Assembly: GCA_018268355.1 (NCBI GenBank)
Contig: JAFDWR010000001.1
Coordinates: 769,858 to 833,857 of the forward strand
Source of the DNA: Armatimonadota bacterium
Lineage (GTDB): Bacteria > Armatimonadota > Fimbriimonadia > Fimbriimonadales > Fimbriimonadaceae
Length of the DNA: 64,000 nt
Direction of reading: 5' to 3'
Shown piece after piece: positions 33,222 through 41,628 of this stretch (position 1 is the stretch's first letter; each line of letters starts with the position of its first letter). A model generated the notes under the pieces. The model saw only the letters and a program-made list of their open reading frames with translations, made no database searches and was not told the origin of the DNA. The translations under genes were made by a program, and so were the position numbers.

Positions 33222-36200
33222 TTACTTGCCGCCGATGCGGCCGTTCTTACCGACGACCGGGATGGTGGTTCGAGGCTTCTTCGCAGGAAGCTTCTTCAGC
33301 TGGTCGAGCAGGTATTCCACCGCTCGCTCAAGCTGCGGGTCGCGGCCCTGGGCCACGAGGTCGGGTCGGTTGTCGATGTCGATGTCCGGGTCCACGCCGG
33401 TGTTCTCAGCGACGATCTCGTTGATCTTCGGATCGTAGATGCTGAACTCCGGAGCGGTGAGGAATCCACCATCAACGAGCGGGGCGCTGCCACCGATGCC
33501 GACGAGGCCACCCCAAGTTCGCTTACCGATAAGCGGACCGAGCTTGGCTTCGCGGAACAGATAAGGAAGCATGTCGCCGCCCGATCCGGCGTTCTCGTTG
33601 ATCAGCATGACCTTCGGTCCTTCGATGATCGGCGAGTTCATCGAGTCGCGGGCATTGCGGTTCTGAACCTTCGTTCGCGAGGTTCGCGCCAGCTTTTCGA
33701 CGAAGAACCACGGCAGGTTTCCGCCTCCGTTGTCGCGCTCGTCAACGATGAGCGCTTCCTTGTCGGTCTGGCCGTTGTAGCCGCGAGCAAACCCTTCCGC
33801 ACCCTCGCCCGAGGTATCCGGGACGTGGAGGTAGCCGATGCGACCACCCGAGAGCTTGTTCACCAGCTGGCGTCGCGACTCGACCCACTCGGCGTAGCGG
33901 AGGCCGCCTTCCGAAGCGAGCGGTCGGACTCGGATTTGTCGTGCGCCTGCCATCGTCGGCGTGCTGTTCACCGTGAGGGTGACGTAGCGGTTCACCTTGC
34001 CTTGGAGTCGCGAAGACGGGCTGTGGAGCTCATCAACGCTCTGGCCATCAATCGCGAGGAGGTATTCGCCTTCCTTGACTTCCATGCCGGGCTCGCCGAG
34101 CGGGCCTCGCCGAGACTCATCGTCGTTGAAGCCGCGATAGATCTTCTTGAACTGAACCTTACCGCCGACGGCGACGTAGTCCGCACCGAGAAGGCCGGTC
34201 GGAACCGGTCGGTTGCCCTGGCCGTTGTCGCCACCACCCACGTACGAGTGGCCGGTGCCGAGTTCGCCGATCATCAGACCGAGAACCGTGTTCAGGTCGG
34301 CTCGGCTGTTGACCTCCGAGAGGTAGGCCTCATATCGCTTGCCAACGGCCTTCCAGTCGAGTCCGCGCATGTTGGGATCGTAGTAGTTGTCGCGGTACCA
34401 GCGCCAACCTTCCCAGAAGATCTGCTTCCACTCTTGGCGAGGATCGATGACCGCTTCCACTGCCGAGAGGTCGAGAAGGCCTTGGCCAGGCTGACCGCCC
34501 GGGCGAGCATCGAGGACGCCGATGCGTCCGCCGCCCATCGAGTAGGCGAACTTCGTCATGTTCGCGTTGAACGAGATCGGAACCGGCGGGAAGAGCGGGA
34601 ACGCCTGCTTTGCATTGAGGTCGAACTTCTGCCAACCGCGCTCATTGACCGTGAAGACGCCGTTGCGGGCACCGAGCACGGCGAAGAAATTGCCAGCTTC
34701 CCAAGGAAGCGGGATCGCTCGCTTGGCAATGTTGTCGAAGTCGACGGTGACGGGACCCTGCTTGGGCGGCGCACCTTCTTCGCCTTCTTCATCGTTGCCG
34801 CTGAGGAGCGGGTTACCCGCGCCCTTCTCGAGCGGGAGAACATACACGCGCTGGCCGTTCTTCACGAACAGCGAGATGCCGCCTTCGGTGTCCGGCTCCT
34901 GGTTGAAGGTGCGGCTCGAGATGAAGTAGAGGTACTTGCCGGTGAGGTCAAACGAGACCGCGGTATCAGCATAGAAGCCGTCCGTAATGTCGATCGACTT
35001 ATCGGCGGCGACATCGTAGAAGCAGATCTTCGAGTTGTCCGAGTTGGTGCCGGCGATGTACGCGATGTACTTGCCATCGGGCGACCAGCTGGGCTCGCCA
35101 CCTTGGATCTTCGGATCGACCGTCTTGACCGTCTTCGAAGCGATGTCCACGATGTTGAAAACACCGCTTCGCGAGTTCACGATGATCTTCTTGCCGTCCT
35201 TAGACGGGTTAATTCCGGTAATGCTGCGAACGAGGTTGCCGTTCGTGACCTTCGTGGCTTCGCCACCTTTGCTGGGGCGAACATAGATGTCGTACTCACC
35301 GCTCGCATCGCTGATGTAAGCCAGAGTCTTTCCGTCGCCGAGCCAGTTCGGGAATCGCTCGCGAGCACCCTGGGTTTGGGTCAGGTTGCGAGTGTCACCG
35401 TCGTCGGTGGGAACGTTGAAGAGTTCACCGCGAGCTTCGACTGCGATTCGGGCACCGCTCGGCGAGAGCGAGAAGTCCGTGATGTTGGCGGCGAGGTTTC
35501 GCAGGGCCGGTCGGGCGCGGAGGCTGTCGGTGTAGATGCGCGGGGTCAGCTTCGTGATCGCCTTGCTTGCGATGTCGTACTTCCAGAGGAAGCCGTCGCG
35601 CAGATAGATGATCGACTTGCCGTCGGTCGAAGGCTGCTTGATGTCGGCGTCGTCGAACGTGGTCAGCCGGGTCGTCGACTTCGAATCCGTGTCGTATCGA
35701 TAAAGGTTCAGCGTGCCGTTGTCGCGGTCGCTGATGAAGTAAACCGACTTGCCGACCGCCATCGGGAAGTAGTTCTGCTCGCGCTTGGCGGGGACTTCGC
35801 TGTAAGTGTTCGTCGCGAGGTTGTAGATCGAAATTCGACCCTGGGTACCGCCGCGATACTTGCGCCAGTTGAAGTCGTTCGAGTTCACGCGCTGGTAATA
35901 AACCGTCGAGTTGTCCGCGCCCATCGAACCCGTTCTATATTGGTCAATCGCGGTTCGCGTCGGCAGGCCGCCCTTGGGGCTGATGATCTGGAGTCGCATG
36001 TCGCGACCCGTGGCCTGGCCGGCACCCGAGGCGTACATGATTCGACCATCGGGCGTCCAGTTGGTGACCATATCGGCCTCTGGCTCAAACGTGAGTCGAG
36101 TGGGCTCGCCACCTTCGATCGGGATAACGTAGACATCGGGGTTCCCGTCATACGAGGCGGAAAAGGCGATCATCGACCCGTCGGGCGAGATGCGAGGCTG

Positions 36201-36389
36201 GGTTTCGATGCCCGGACTCGTGGTGAGCTGGCGTGCAACGCTGCCTGGCTCGGTCGAAGCGATCCAAAGGTCGCTTGCATAGCTGAAAACGATGGTGTTT
36301 CCGTGGATGGTCGGGCTGTTGAGCAATCTTGGCTCAGCCGTTGGACCCATGGCCGAGGAGATAACGGTCAAGGCTAGTAGTACGTTCAT
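33222..36389 (-). CDS. Tricorn-like S41 protease with PD40 beta-propellers
   Basis: 1055 aa, exported (signal LLALTVISSAMG). About 15 PD40/TolB-like blades occupy residues 20-650 (repeats such as GNTIVFSYASDLWIAS, SWSPDGKYIAYIAG, FPNWLGDGKTLAYISD). A linker precedes a PDZ domain around 765-850 (GMEVKEGEYLLAIDGQSVDEL) and the S41 protease domain with VDERDNGGGNLPW and NENAGSGGDMLPYLFRE, whose Ser near residue 935 is the likely nucleophile. Degrades peptides to small products in characterised tricorns. The longest gene in the window; the promoter region carries a TTACA/TGTAA palindrome. Confidence 0.94.
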   Translation of the reverse strand: MNVLLALTVISSAMGPTAEPRLLNSPTIHGNTIVFSYASDLWIASTEPGSVARQLTTSPGIETQPRISPDGSMIAFSASYDGNPDVYVIPIEGGEPTRLTFEPEADMVTNWTPDGRIMYASGAGQATGRDMRLQIISPKGGLPTRTAIDQYRTGSMGADNSTVYYQRVNSNDFNWRKYRGGTQGRISIYNLATNTYSEVPAKREQNYFPMAVGKSVYFISDRDNGTLNLYRYDTDSKSTTRLTTFDDADIKQPSTDGKSIIYLRDGFLWKYDIASKAITKLTPRIYTDSLRARPALRNLAANITDFSLSPSGARIAVEARGELFNVPTDDGDTRNLTQTQGARERFPNWLGDGKTLAYISDASGEYDIYVRPSKGGEATKVTNGNLVRSITGINPSKDGKKIIVNSRSGVFNIVDIASKTVKTVDPKIQGGEPSWSPDGKYIAYIAGTNSDNSKICFYDVAADKSIDITDGFYADTAVSFDLTGKYLYFISSRTFNQEPDTEGGISLFVKNGQRVYVLPLEKGAGNPLLSGNDEEGEEGAPPKQGPVTVDFDNIAKRAIPLPWEAGNFFAVLGARNGVFTVNERGWQKFDLNAKQAFPLFPPVPISFNANMTKFAYSMGGGRIGVLDARPGGQPGQGLLDLSAVEAVIDPRQEWKQIFWEGWRWYRDNYYDPNMRGLDWKAVGKRYEAYLSEVNSRADLNTVLGLMIGELGTGHSYVGGGDNGQGNRPVPTGLLGADYVAVGGKVQFKKIYRGFNDDESRRGPLGEPGMEVKEGEYLLAIDGQSVDELHSPSSRLQGKVNRYVTLTVNSTPTMAGARQIRVRPLASEGGLRYAEWVESRRQLVNKLSGGRIGYLHVPDTSGEGAEGFARGYNGQTDKEALIVDERDNGGGNLPWFFVEKLARTSRTKVQNRNARDSMNSPIIEGPKVMLINENAGSGGDMLPYLFREAKLGPLIGKRTWGGLVGIGGSAPLVDGGFLTAPEFSIYDPKINEIVAENTGVDPDIDIDNRPDLVAQGRDPQLERAVEYLLDQLKKLPAKKPRTTIPVVGKNGRIGGK

Positions 36390-36485
36390 AAAGGCAACCT
36401 GCCACTCGCTACACTGGGTGCGGCGAGCCTTCAGACAAGACTACACCACTCAGCATAGGCGAGAGGTACTTGGACCTACGAAGCG

Positions 36486-36498
36486 TTACAAAATGTAA
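36486..36498. promoter_or_regulatory. Palindrome upstream of the tricorn gene
   Basis: TTACA-AAA-TGTAA, a 5-bp perfect inverted repeat with a 3-nt centre, in the 116-bp gap between the tricorn gene and the unknown protein at 36506. Could bind a dimeric regulator; no regulator gene is next to it. Low confidence. Confidence 0.3.
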
Positions 36499-36505
36499 GT
36501 TCCGG

Positions 36506-37126
36506 TTACGGTCGCGAACCTTCGGAATTTGGGTCGAAGACGTCGCAACTCCAAACAACCATCACTTCACAAGCGCCGTTGCCCGAATCTTCTCTCGTCA
36601 AACTCGATTTCCAGTGCCATCCATCCGGCCGGTGGATTTCGACGAGCCAACCGCGCAACCGCACAAATTGGCCGACCTTCACGCGCAGGAGGTCGCCCTT
36701 GACCATGTCCGTCTCGGGGATCAGGTGCATGTTCGCGATGAGGTCGGCGACGTCGGAGATGTCGAACGTCATCTCGCCCTTCGGCATGAATGTGGCAAAC
36801 CGGTCCGAAATGGAGATGTTCATCTGGTCGACGTTCGCCTGGTCGGAGGCTGAGCTCCATCCGACACAAAAATCAATCGGCGAGAGCTCGGCTTCGGTGC
36901 CATAGCCGTACCGCTGGGTATCCAGGACCCTCGCCCGGATGTCGTAGTCGGCAAGGGGCGTGATCGTGAAGTCGCCCATCTTGAACGGCTCCTTGGTCGC
37001 GGGCGTCTGGAGCGGGGCAAGCCGCGAGCGTACGCCCGGAGCATAGCGAATCGGCCGGTTGAGCCACTTGGGCACCCCGACGCAAAGGCAAATGATGCCA
37101 ATAAGAACCCAAAGTCCCCGGCTCAC
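36506..37126 (-). CDS. Membrane-anchored hypothetical protein
   Basis: 206 aa, GTG start at 37126. A single N-terminal membrane helix (LWVLIGIICLCVGVPKWL) followed by an extracytoplasmic domain with MGDFTITPLADYDIRARVLD and a tryptophan-rich end (LVEIHRPDGWHWKSSLTRED). The pattern (lines of beta strands, GxFVRLRGWLVEI) looks like a small nuclease- or OB-like fold but no family is recognised. It ends 117 bp before the tricorn gene on the same strand. Confidence 0.7.
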   Translation of the reverse strand: MSRGLWVLIGIICLCVGVPKWLNRPIRYAPGVRSRLAPLQTPATKEPFKMGDFTITPLADYDIRARVLDTQRYGYGTEAELSPIDFCVGWSSASDQANVDQMNISISDRFATFMPKGEMTFDISDVADLIANMHLIPETDMVKGDLLRVKVGQFVRLRGWLVEIHRPDGWHWKSSLTREDSGNGACEVMVVWSCDVFDPNSEGSRP

Positions 37127-37138
37127 TGCCTAAGTTTC

Positions 37139-37172
37139 GGGTTGGCGGAGAGCCCTTTTCCCCCGCCAACCC
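37139..37172 (-). terminator. Terminator-like hairpin after the M28 peptidase gene
   Basis: Perfect 10-bp stem GGGTTGGCGG/CCGCCAACCC with a 14-nt loop just downstream of the M28 stop codon on the minus strand. The loop contains a run of T on the plus strand; a clean U tract after the stem is lacking, so it is a moderate candidate. Confidence 0.55.
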
Positions 37173-37179
37173 ACCAGGC

Positions 37180-38649
37180 TTACTTGGTCTTGCCCGGGAA
37201 TCCGGGGATCGACGCCGGGTTCAACGTGTAGTCGAACTTCGGATAGCGTGGCAAGAGGCCAGGGTTGTTGGCAAGCCGCCAGGCCACCACCGCATGCGAG
37301 ACCGCCGTTTGATCGAGGTAGATCGGAATGACGTACTTCATGTGGTCGTGCTGGGTGTGGTGAATGAAGTTGTAGTTCTGAGCACCGTATTTCTCCACCG
37401 ACGATTCGCTCGTGAAGAATCCCGGCACGCCGACCGCGTTGAACGAGTCCTGGTCGCTGCCGATGCTCGTCTTCGGGTTGGCGCGGACCACGAACTTCAT
37501 CGGAAGATCGGGAAAAGCTTCGACCGCCGGAGCAAAGGCCGCCTCAAGGACCGGGCCCATGTCGGGATGGCCGGTATAGCCGCCGTTATAGTTCGAACCG
37601 CCGTCGTCCACAAAGACCGCGCTGATCTTGTCGAGCTCCTTCTCATGCTGGATAACGTAGCTGCGCGAGCCGAAGAGCCCTTGCTCTTCGCCGGTCCAGA
37701 GGATGAAGCGGATCGTGCGCTTGGGCTTGGCCCCCGCTCTCAGGAGCAGGCGCGCGGCTTCCATCGCGGTGCATGAGCCAGTTGCGTTGTCCGAGGCACC
37801 CAGAGAACCCGGGCCATCCCAGCTGTCGAAGTGACCCGAGACGATGACGACCTCATCGGGCTTCTCCGTTCCCGGGATTTCGGCAATGATGTTACTGTTG
37901 ACCACTGGCCCCTTGCGCCATCGCTGGTCGAGGTTGAATTCCAGCTCGATCGGCTTGCCGTCGGTCAGGGCTTTCTGGATGGCGTCGAAGTCGGCCTTGC
38001 GGACGGTCACCGAGCGGTCGGTCGGATGACTTTCAAATGTCTTGTCGCGGAAGTTGCCCGAGGTGATGACGAGGTCACTGCGCGAACCATAGACCCGCCC
38101 TGCGATACCGGCAGCGTCCACCTTGGCGTCGAGGTCAATCTGTGCTTGGACCTCGGGGCTCGGCTTTTCGTTGGCGCGAAGGCGGCGGGGCTGGCGATCC
38201 ATGATCACCCAGGCACCCTTCAGGTCGGCCATTCGCGCGGCGAGCTCTTCGGCGTTCTTGGGATTCAGAACCGCTTTGCCCTTCAGTGGCCCGCGCGTAC
38301 CCTCGCTCCAGCTCGGCGACGTGAACTCAAAGTCGCGCTTTTCCGGGCTGTTCATGCGGCCAAACGAGTTGCGACCGCGATCAAATCCAACCGGGAACGA
38401 ACCCCAGGGCTCGAGATGGACATTCTTGCAGCCCATCTTCTTGAACGTGGCCATCGCCCATTGCGAGGCCTTGTCGAGGTTGGTCGAACTCGTCAGTCGT
38501 GGACCGTATTTCGAGGTGACCTCGGTGAGCATCGCCATGACCTTTGAGTTGGTCTTGGACTCTTTGATGATGGCGGCGACGACGGGGTCGGCCTGAACGG
38601 TTGGGCCCGCGGTCTGTCGGATGAGAAGAAGAGCAAGCGTGGTGATCAT
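37180..38649 (-). CDS. M28-family exported zinc peptidase
   Basis: 489 aa, short signal (ITTLALLLIRQTAGPTVQA). M28 metal ligands are in the usual places: SGHFDSWDGPGSLGASDNATG (His and Asp), LWTGEEQGLFGSRSY (catalytic Glu-Glu), DDGGSNYNGG and HHTQHDHMKYV (late His). A PA-like insert (residues 110-250) precedes the catalytic domain, as in carboxypeptidase Q and glutamate carboxypeptidase relatives. Cleaves peptides or aminoacyl substrates outside the cell. It is followed on the same strand by the unknown membrane protein with a hairpin between them. Confidence 0.93.
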   Translation of the reverse strand: MITTLALLLIRQTAGPTVQADPVVAAIIKESKTNSKVMAMLTEVTSKYGPRLTSSTNLDKASQWAMATFKKMGCKNVHLEPWGSFPVGFDRGRNSFGRMNSPEKRDFEFTSPSWSEGTRGPLKGKAVLNPKNAEELAARMADLKGAWVIMDRQPRRLRANEKPSPEVQAQIDLDAKVDAAGIAGRVYGSRSDLVITSGNFRDKTFESHPTDRSVTVRKADFDAIQKALTDGKPIELEFNLDQRWRKGPVVNSNIIAEIPGTEKPDEVVIVSGHFDSWDGPGSLGASDNATGSCTAMEAARLLLRAGAKPKRTIRFILWTGEEQGLFGSRSYVIQHEKELDKISAVFVDDGGSNYNGGYTGHPDMGPVLEAAFAPAVEAFPDLPMKFVVRANPKTSIGSDQDSFNAVGVPGFFTSESSVEKYGAQNYNFIHHTQHDHMKYVIPIYLDQTAVSHAVVAWRLANNPGLLPRYPKFDYTLNPASIPGFPGKTK

Positions 38650-38673
38650 GGCAATTACGCCTCTAGCTTAACG

Positions 38674-39324
38674 TTAAAGTGGCGGTTTTTTCTTCCTTTT
38701 TGCCTCCATCTTTTCCTGCTCCGCTTCCTGCACCAGGCGCGACATCACGCCCGACGCGCCCTCCGCAATGAACTGGTGCAGGTTGGTCAAGAAGTCCAAA
38801 AAGCTGCCCGAGGATCGCGATGGACCGTAGTCCGCGCGCCGGTAGCGGTAGGACCGGCTGTATCGGAGCGGATTGGCCAAGCGATCAATCTCGTCGCGGT
38901 CTAGCGCCCCTTCCGCCATGATGGCGACCCCTGCCTCCGCCGCAACTCGCTTTGCCTCGTCGGGGGTTTGGTTCTGTAGGTACTCGCGGACGGCAAACGC
39001 CTCGCCACGATCGAGAAACACCCCGCCACAGCCTTCGCATTGCTCGATGAAGATGTTGCGGTTGAACTGGAAGGGCACCTCGGGCATGACCGTGCTGCAC
39101 ATCGGACACAGCACCGCTCGTTCCTTCTGCTCGCTCGGCAGTGGGGGTGGCCCTTGCGCCTTTGCTTTCGACTCGTAGTCGGCGATGATCGCGGGGTCGA
39201 TCTTCCACAGGCGCATGAACTCGCCAGGGTCGAGCCACTTCCCGCCGCAAGCCTCGCATCGATCCACCCGGAGCTCGCCGAGCATCTCGGATTCCATTCC
39301 GCCCTTACAACGCAGACATTGCAT
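38674..39324 (-). CDS. Double TFIIB-type zinc-ribbon protein
   Basis: 216 aa. Two zf-TFIIB domains: MQCLRCKGG ... DRCEACGGKWLDPGEF at residues 1-36 and LCPMCSTVMPEV ... EQCEGCGGVFLDRGEAF at about 72-110. The C-terminal half is basic and rich in Arg/Tyr/Ser, then helical (KMEAKRKKKPPL). Proteins of this type are small zinc-binding factors of unknown role. A divergent promoter pair with the GDSL gene: TAGAAT box at 39345-39340, start codon 15 nt later. Confidence 0.9.
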   Translation of the reverse strand: MQCLRCKGGMESEMLGELRVDRCEACGGKWLDPGEFMRLWKIDPAIIADYESKAKAQGPPPLPSEQKERAVLCPMCSTVMPEVPFQFNRNIFIEQCEGCGGVFLDRGEAFAVREYLQNQTPDEAKRVAAEAGVAIMAEGALDRDEIDRLANPLRYSRSYRYRRADYGPSRSSGSFLDFLTNLHQFIAEGASGVMSRLVQEAEQEKMEAKRKKKPPL

Positions 39325-39373
39325 GGTTCTTTTCCGCCCATTCTAGTCCGAATCAGGCTAGACTAAGGCCAGG

Positions 39374-40267
39374 ATGAGGAGACAATTTCTTTTGCTTGCC
39401 CTGGTTGCCGTCACGGCGTCGGGCTATTCGCAGATCACCTCCATGGTCACCTTTGGCGACAGCCTGAGTGACACCGGAAACGTGAACAACTTGACCTTCG
39501 GCGCCTCGCCGGGAGCCGGTTACTTCCAAGGCCGTTATTCAAATGGCCCGGTTTGGATCGAGAACCTCGCGTCGTCGCGTGGCCTCCCGATGAACCCGAG
39601 CCGACTGGGCGGAACGAACTATGCCCACGGCGGCGCTCAATCGGGCACCGGCAACGTGAACGTGATCATTCCGAACATGCTCACCCAGGTCAGCAGCTAC
39701 CTCGGCTCTAACACGCCGAACGCGAGCACCCTTTTCACGATCTTCATTGGTGGTAACGACTACCTGAACGGGGCAACGAACCCCGCAGTGCCGGTCGGCA
39801 ACATCCAGACCGCGATCACGAACCTTTACAACGCAGGTGCGCGGCAGTTCCTCGTTCCCGGCCTCCCGCTTCTCGGCTACATCCCGACCTATGTCGGTGG
39901 TCCGAACCAGGCCGGCGCCAACGCCCTTTCGGCAGCGCACAACTCTGCGCTCCAGTCGATGCTTGGCACGCTTCAAGGCTCGCTGTCGGGTAGCTCGATG
40001 ATCTACCTTGATGTCGCCGCGATCTTCGAGAACGTCCGCTTGAACCCGGGGAATTTTGGCCTCACCAACGTGACCCAGCCCGCGTTTGTGAATGGAACGC
40101 CGGTCTCGAACCCGGATCAGTATCTCTTCTGGGACAACATTCACCCAACGCGCATCGGCCACCAGATCCTTGGCAACGCCGCGATTGCTGCCGTGCCCGA
40201 GCCGACGACCATGGTCGCCCTTGGCCTTGGCGCGCTTGCGATGCTCCGCCGGCGACGGGCTCGCTAA
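39374..40267 (+). CDS. GDSL/SGNH hydrolase with PEP-CTERM-type sorting tail
   Basis: 297 aa. A signal peptide (FLLLALVAVTASGYS) leads to an SGNH hydrolase domain with FGDSLSDTGN (Ser nucleophile), FIGGNDYLNG (Asn), and WDNIHPTRIGH (catalytic Asp/His). It is probably a secreted lipase/esterase or thermolabile-haemolysin-like enzyme. The tail VPEPTTMVALGLGALAMLRR plus further Arg is a PEP-CTERM-type sorting signal, needing an exosortase that is not in this window. A TAGACT box at 39359-39364 lies 9 nt before the ATG. Confidence 0.93.
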   Translation: MRRQFLLLALVAVTASGYSQITSMVTFGDSLSDTGNVNNLTFGASPGAGYFQGRYSNGPVWIENLASSRGLPMNPSRLGGTNYAHGGAQSGTGNVNVIIPNMLTQVSSYLGSNTPNASTLFTIFIGGNDYLNGATNPAVPVGNIQTAITNLYNAGARQFLVPGLPLLGYIPTYVGGPNQAGANALSAAHNSALQSMLGTLQGSLSGSSMIYLDVAAIFENVRLNPGNFGLTNVTQPAFVNGTPVSNPDQYLFWDNIHPTRIGHQILGNAAIAAVPEPTTMVALGLGALAMLRRRRAR

Positions 40268-40293
40268 AGCCCAAGCCTCGCAAACAGAAAAAG

Positions 40294-40320
40294 GGCCGGT
40301 CTTCTCTTCGAAGACCGGCC
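40294..40320. terminator. Strong bidirectional intrinsic terminator
   Basis: 11-bp perfect stem GGCCGGTCTTC/GAAGACCGGCC around a 5-nt loop, followed by TTTCTT on the plus strand and preceded by GAAAAAG, giving a U tract on both strands. It serves the convergent GDSL and PEP-CTERM genes. Confidence 0.9.
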
Positions 40321-40348
40321 TTTCTTGTTGGTGGATAAGAGTAGTGTC

Positions 40349-41446
40349 TTACGCCTTCTTCGATCGTCGCTTTCGGATGAGAGCGACGGCGCCGAGGCCA
40401 AGAGCGACCATCGTACCGGGCTCAGGCACCGGAGCGGCGACCATGCTGATTCCGCGGAAGGCAGTGTTGGTGCCTGCGTTGAACAGGTTTGCACCGACGG
40501 TTCCGTTGATCGTCGCGTTGTAGCCCGAGGTGTCGGTCAGCTTAGCAACGCCGGTCGAGTTGGTGATGTAGAGGTCAACGCCAGCCGCGCCGTTGTCGAC
40601 CGCGACGAGGTTCTGGGGAGCGCCCGTACCTGCAGCGACCGAACCGTTCGCCACCCAGTTGGTGCCGTCGAACGAGTACTTGCGGATGAGGTTCTCAACC
40701 GTGCTGATCGCGTAGACGACGTCCGAACCGGTCACGCCGGCGCTGAGGTCGAGGAACGAGTAACCGTTGATCGCGTCAGCGGTGGTCAGCGTGGCGACGG
40801 CAGTCGGAGTGGTGACACCGGTCGGGAGGACGCCGTAGGACTGCAGCTTGTTCGTCACTGCGGTCGAACCGTTCGATCCGTAGAGGACGTTGTCTCGCAG
40901 CATGACCTGTCGGCTGTTTCGAGCGTCAACGACGGTCGAGGTCGTGGCCGAACCGGCCGAAGCGACGTAGCGGACAGCACCAGCGGTGGCGAAGTAGAAG
41001 CTCGAACCGTTGTCGGTCGTTGCACTTCGGGTTGCGCTCGCGGTGGCGTCGGTGACTTCGGTCGAGGTGTCAAGCACGCCGCCGAGGGTCAGAGTCCCGA
41101 GGATCTTGTTCGAGGCGTTGAAGCCCGAAGCGGTACCCAGGGTCGTCTTGTAACCAGCGAAGACAAATCGCGAGCCGTCTTGCGAAAGCGAAAGGACGCC
41201 TTCGGTCGTCGAGTTGCCGGTGAGAGCAAAGGTCGGCGCGCCAGCCGTGCTGAGGCTGAACGTCTGGACCAGCGTTCCCGAGGTGGTGTACTCGTCGATG
41301 AAGACTGCGGTGGCTGCGGTGCCGAGAGCGGCCGAGCCGTCGCCCGAGCGAACCATAACGAGGTTGCCGGCCGTAATCGGGGCGGCAAAGGCGGCCGAGC
41401 TAACAAGAGCAAGCGCCGTGAGACCGAGAAGTCGTCGTGAAATCAT
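40349..41446 (-). CDS. PEP-CTERM-type exported protein
   Basis: 365 aa. Cleavable signal (LLGLTALALVSSAAFA) and the sorting tail VPEPGTMVALGLGAVALIRK plus Lys/Arg at the end, nearly identical to the tail of the GDSL hydrolase. The body is very rich in Thr/Ser/Ala/Gly with repetitive strand segments (SQDGSRFVFAGYKTTLG, VVYAISTVENLIRKYSFDG), suggesting a beta-propeller-like secreted surface protein; no enzyme motif. A TTAGAGGAG ribosome-binding site precedes the ATG. Confidence 0.9.
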   Translation of the reverse strand: MISRRLLGLTALALVSSAAFAAPITAGNLVMVRSGDGSAALGTAATAVFIDEYTTSGTLVQTFSLSTAGAPTFALTGNSTTEGVLSLSQDGSRFVFAGYKTTLGTASGFNASNKILGTLTLGGVLDTSTEVTDATASATRSATTDNGSSFYFATAGAVRYVASAGSATTSTVVDARNSRQVMLRDNVLYGSNGSTAVTNKLQSYGVLPTGVTTPTAVATLTTADAINGYSFLDLSAGVTGSDVVYAISTVENLIRKYSFDGTNWVANGSVAAGTGAPQNLVAVDNGAAGVDLYITNSTGVAKLTDTSGYNATINGTVGANLFNAGTNTAFRGISMVAAPVPEPGTMVALGLGAVALIRKRRSKKA

Positions 41447-41498
41447 TTTTCTCCTCTAACTACCAAACAAGGCACTCTGAGCACAGAATGCATTGAGA

Positions 41499-41528
41499 AT
41501 TATGCGGCCTCGGGACCACGGGAAACAA
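41499..41528 (-). promoter_or_regulatory. Promoter candidate for the PEP-CTERM gene
   Basis: On the minus strand, TTGTTT (41528-41523) and CATAAT (41504-41499) are separated by 18 bp, about 50 bp before the start. Moderate match to a sigma-70 promoter. Confidence 0.5.
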
Positions 41529-41628
41529 CCCAAAATGTGACACTCACCATCGAATCACGCAACATTTCTAGTAAATTCACCTGGGGATTTCTCGGAGGCA
41601 GCCAGAATGCCATACTTCAGGCATCCCC

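Noticed and set aside
33825-36377. 850-codon plus-strand open frame
   Set aside because: It is antisense to the tricorn-like protease, which has full domain support; the plus reading has no recognisable motif.
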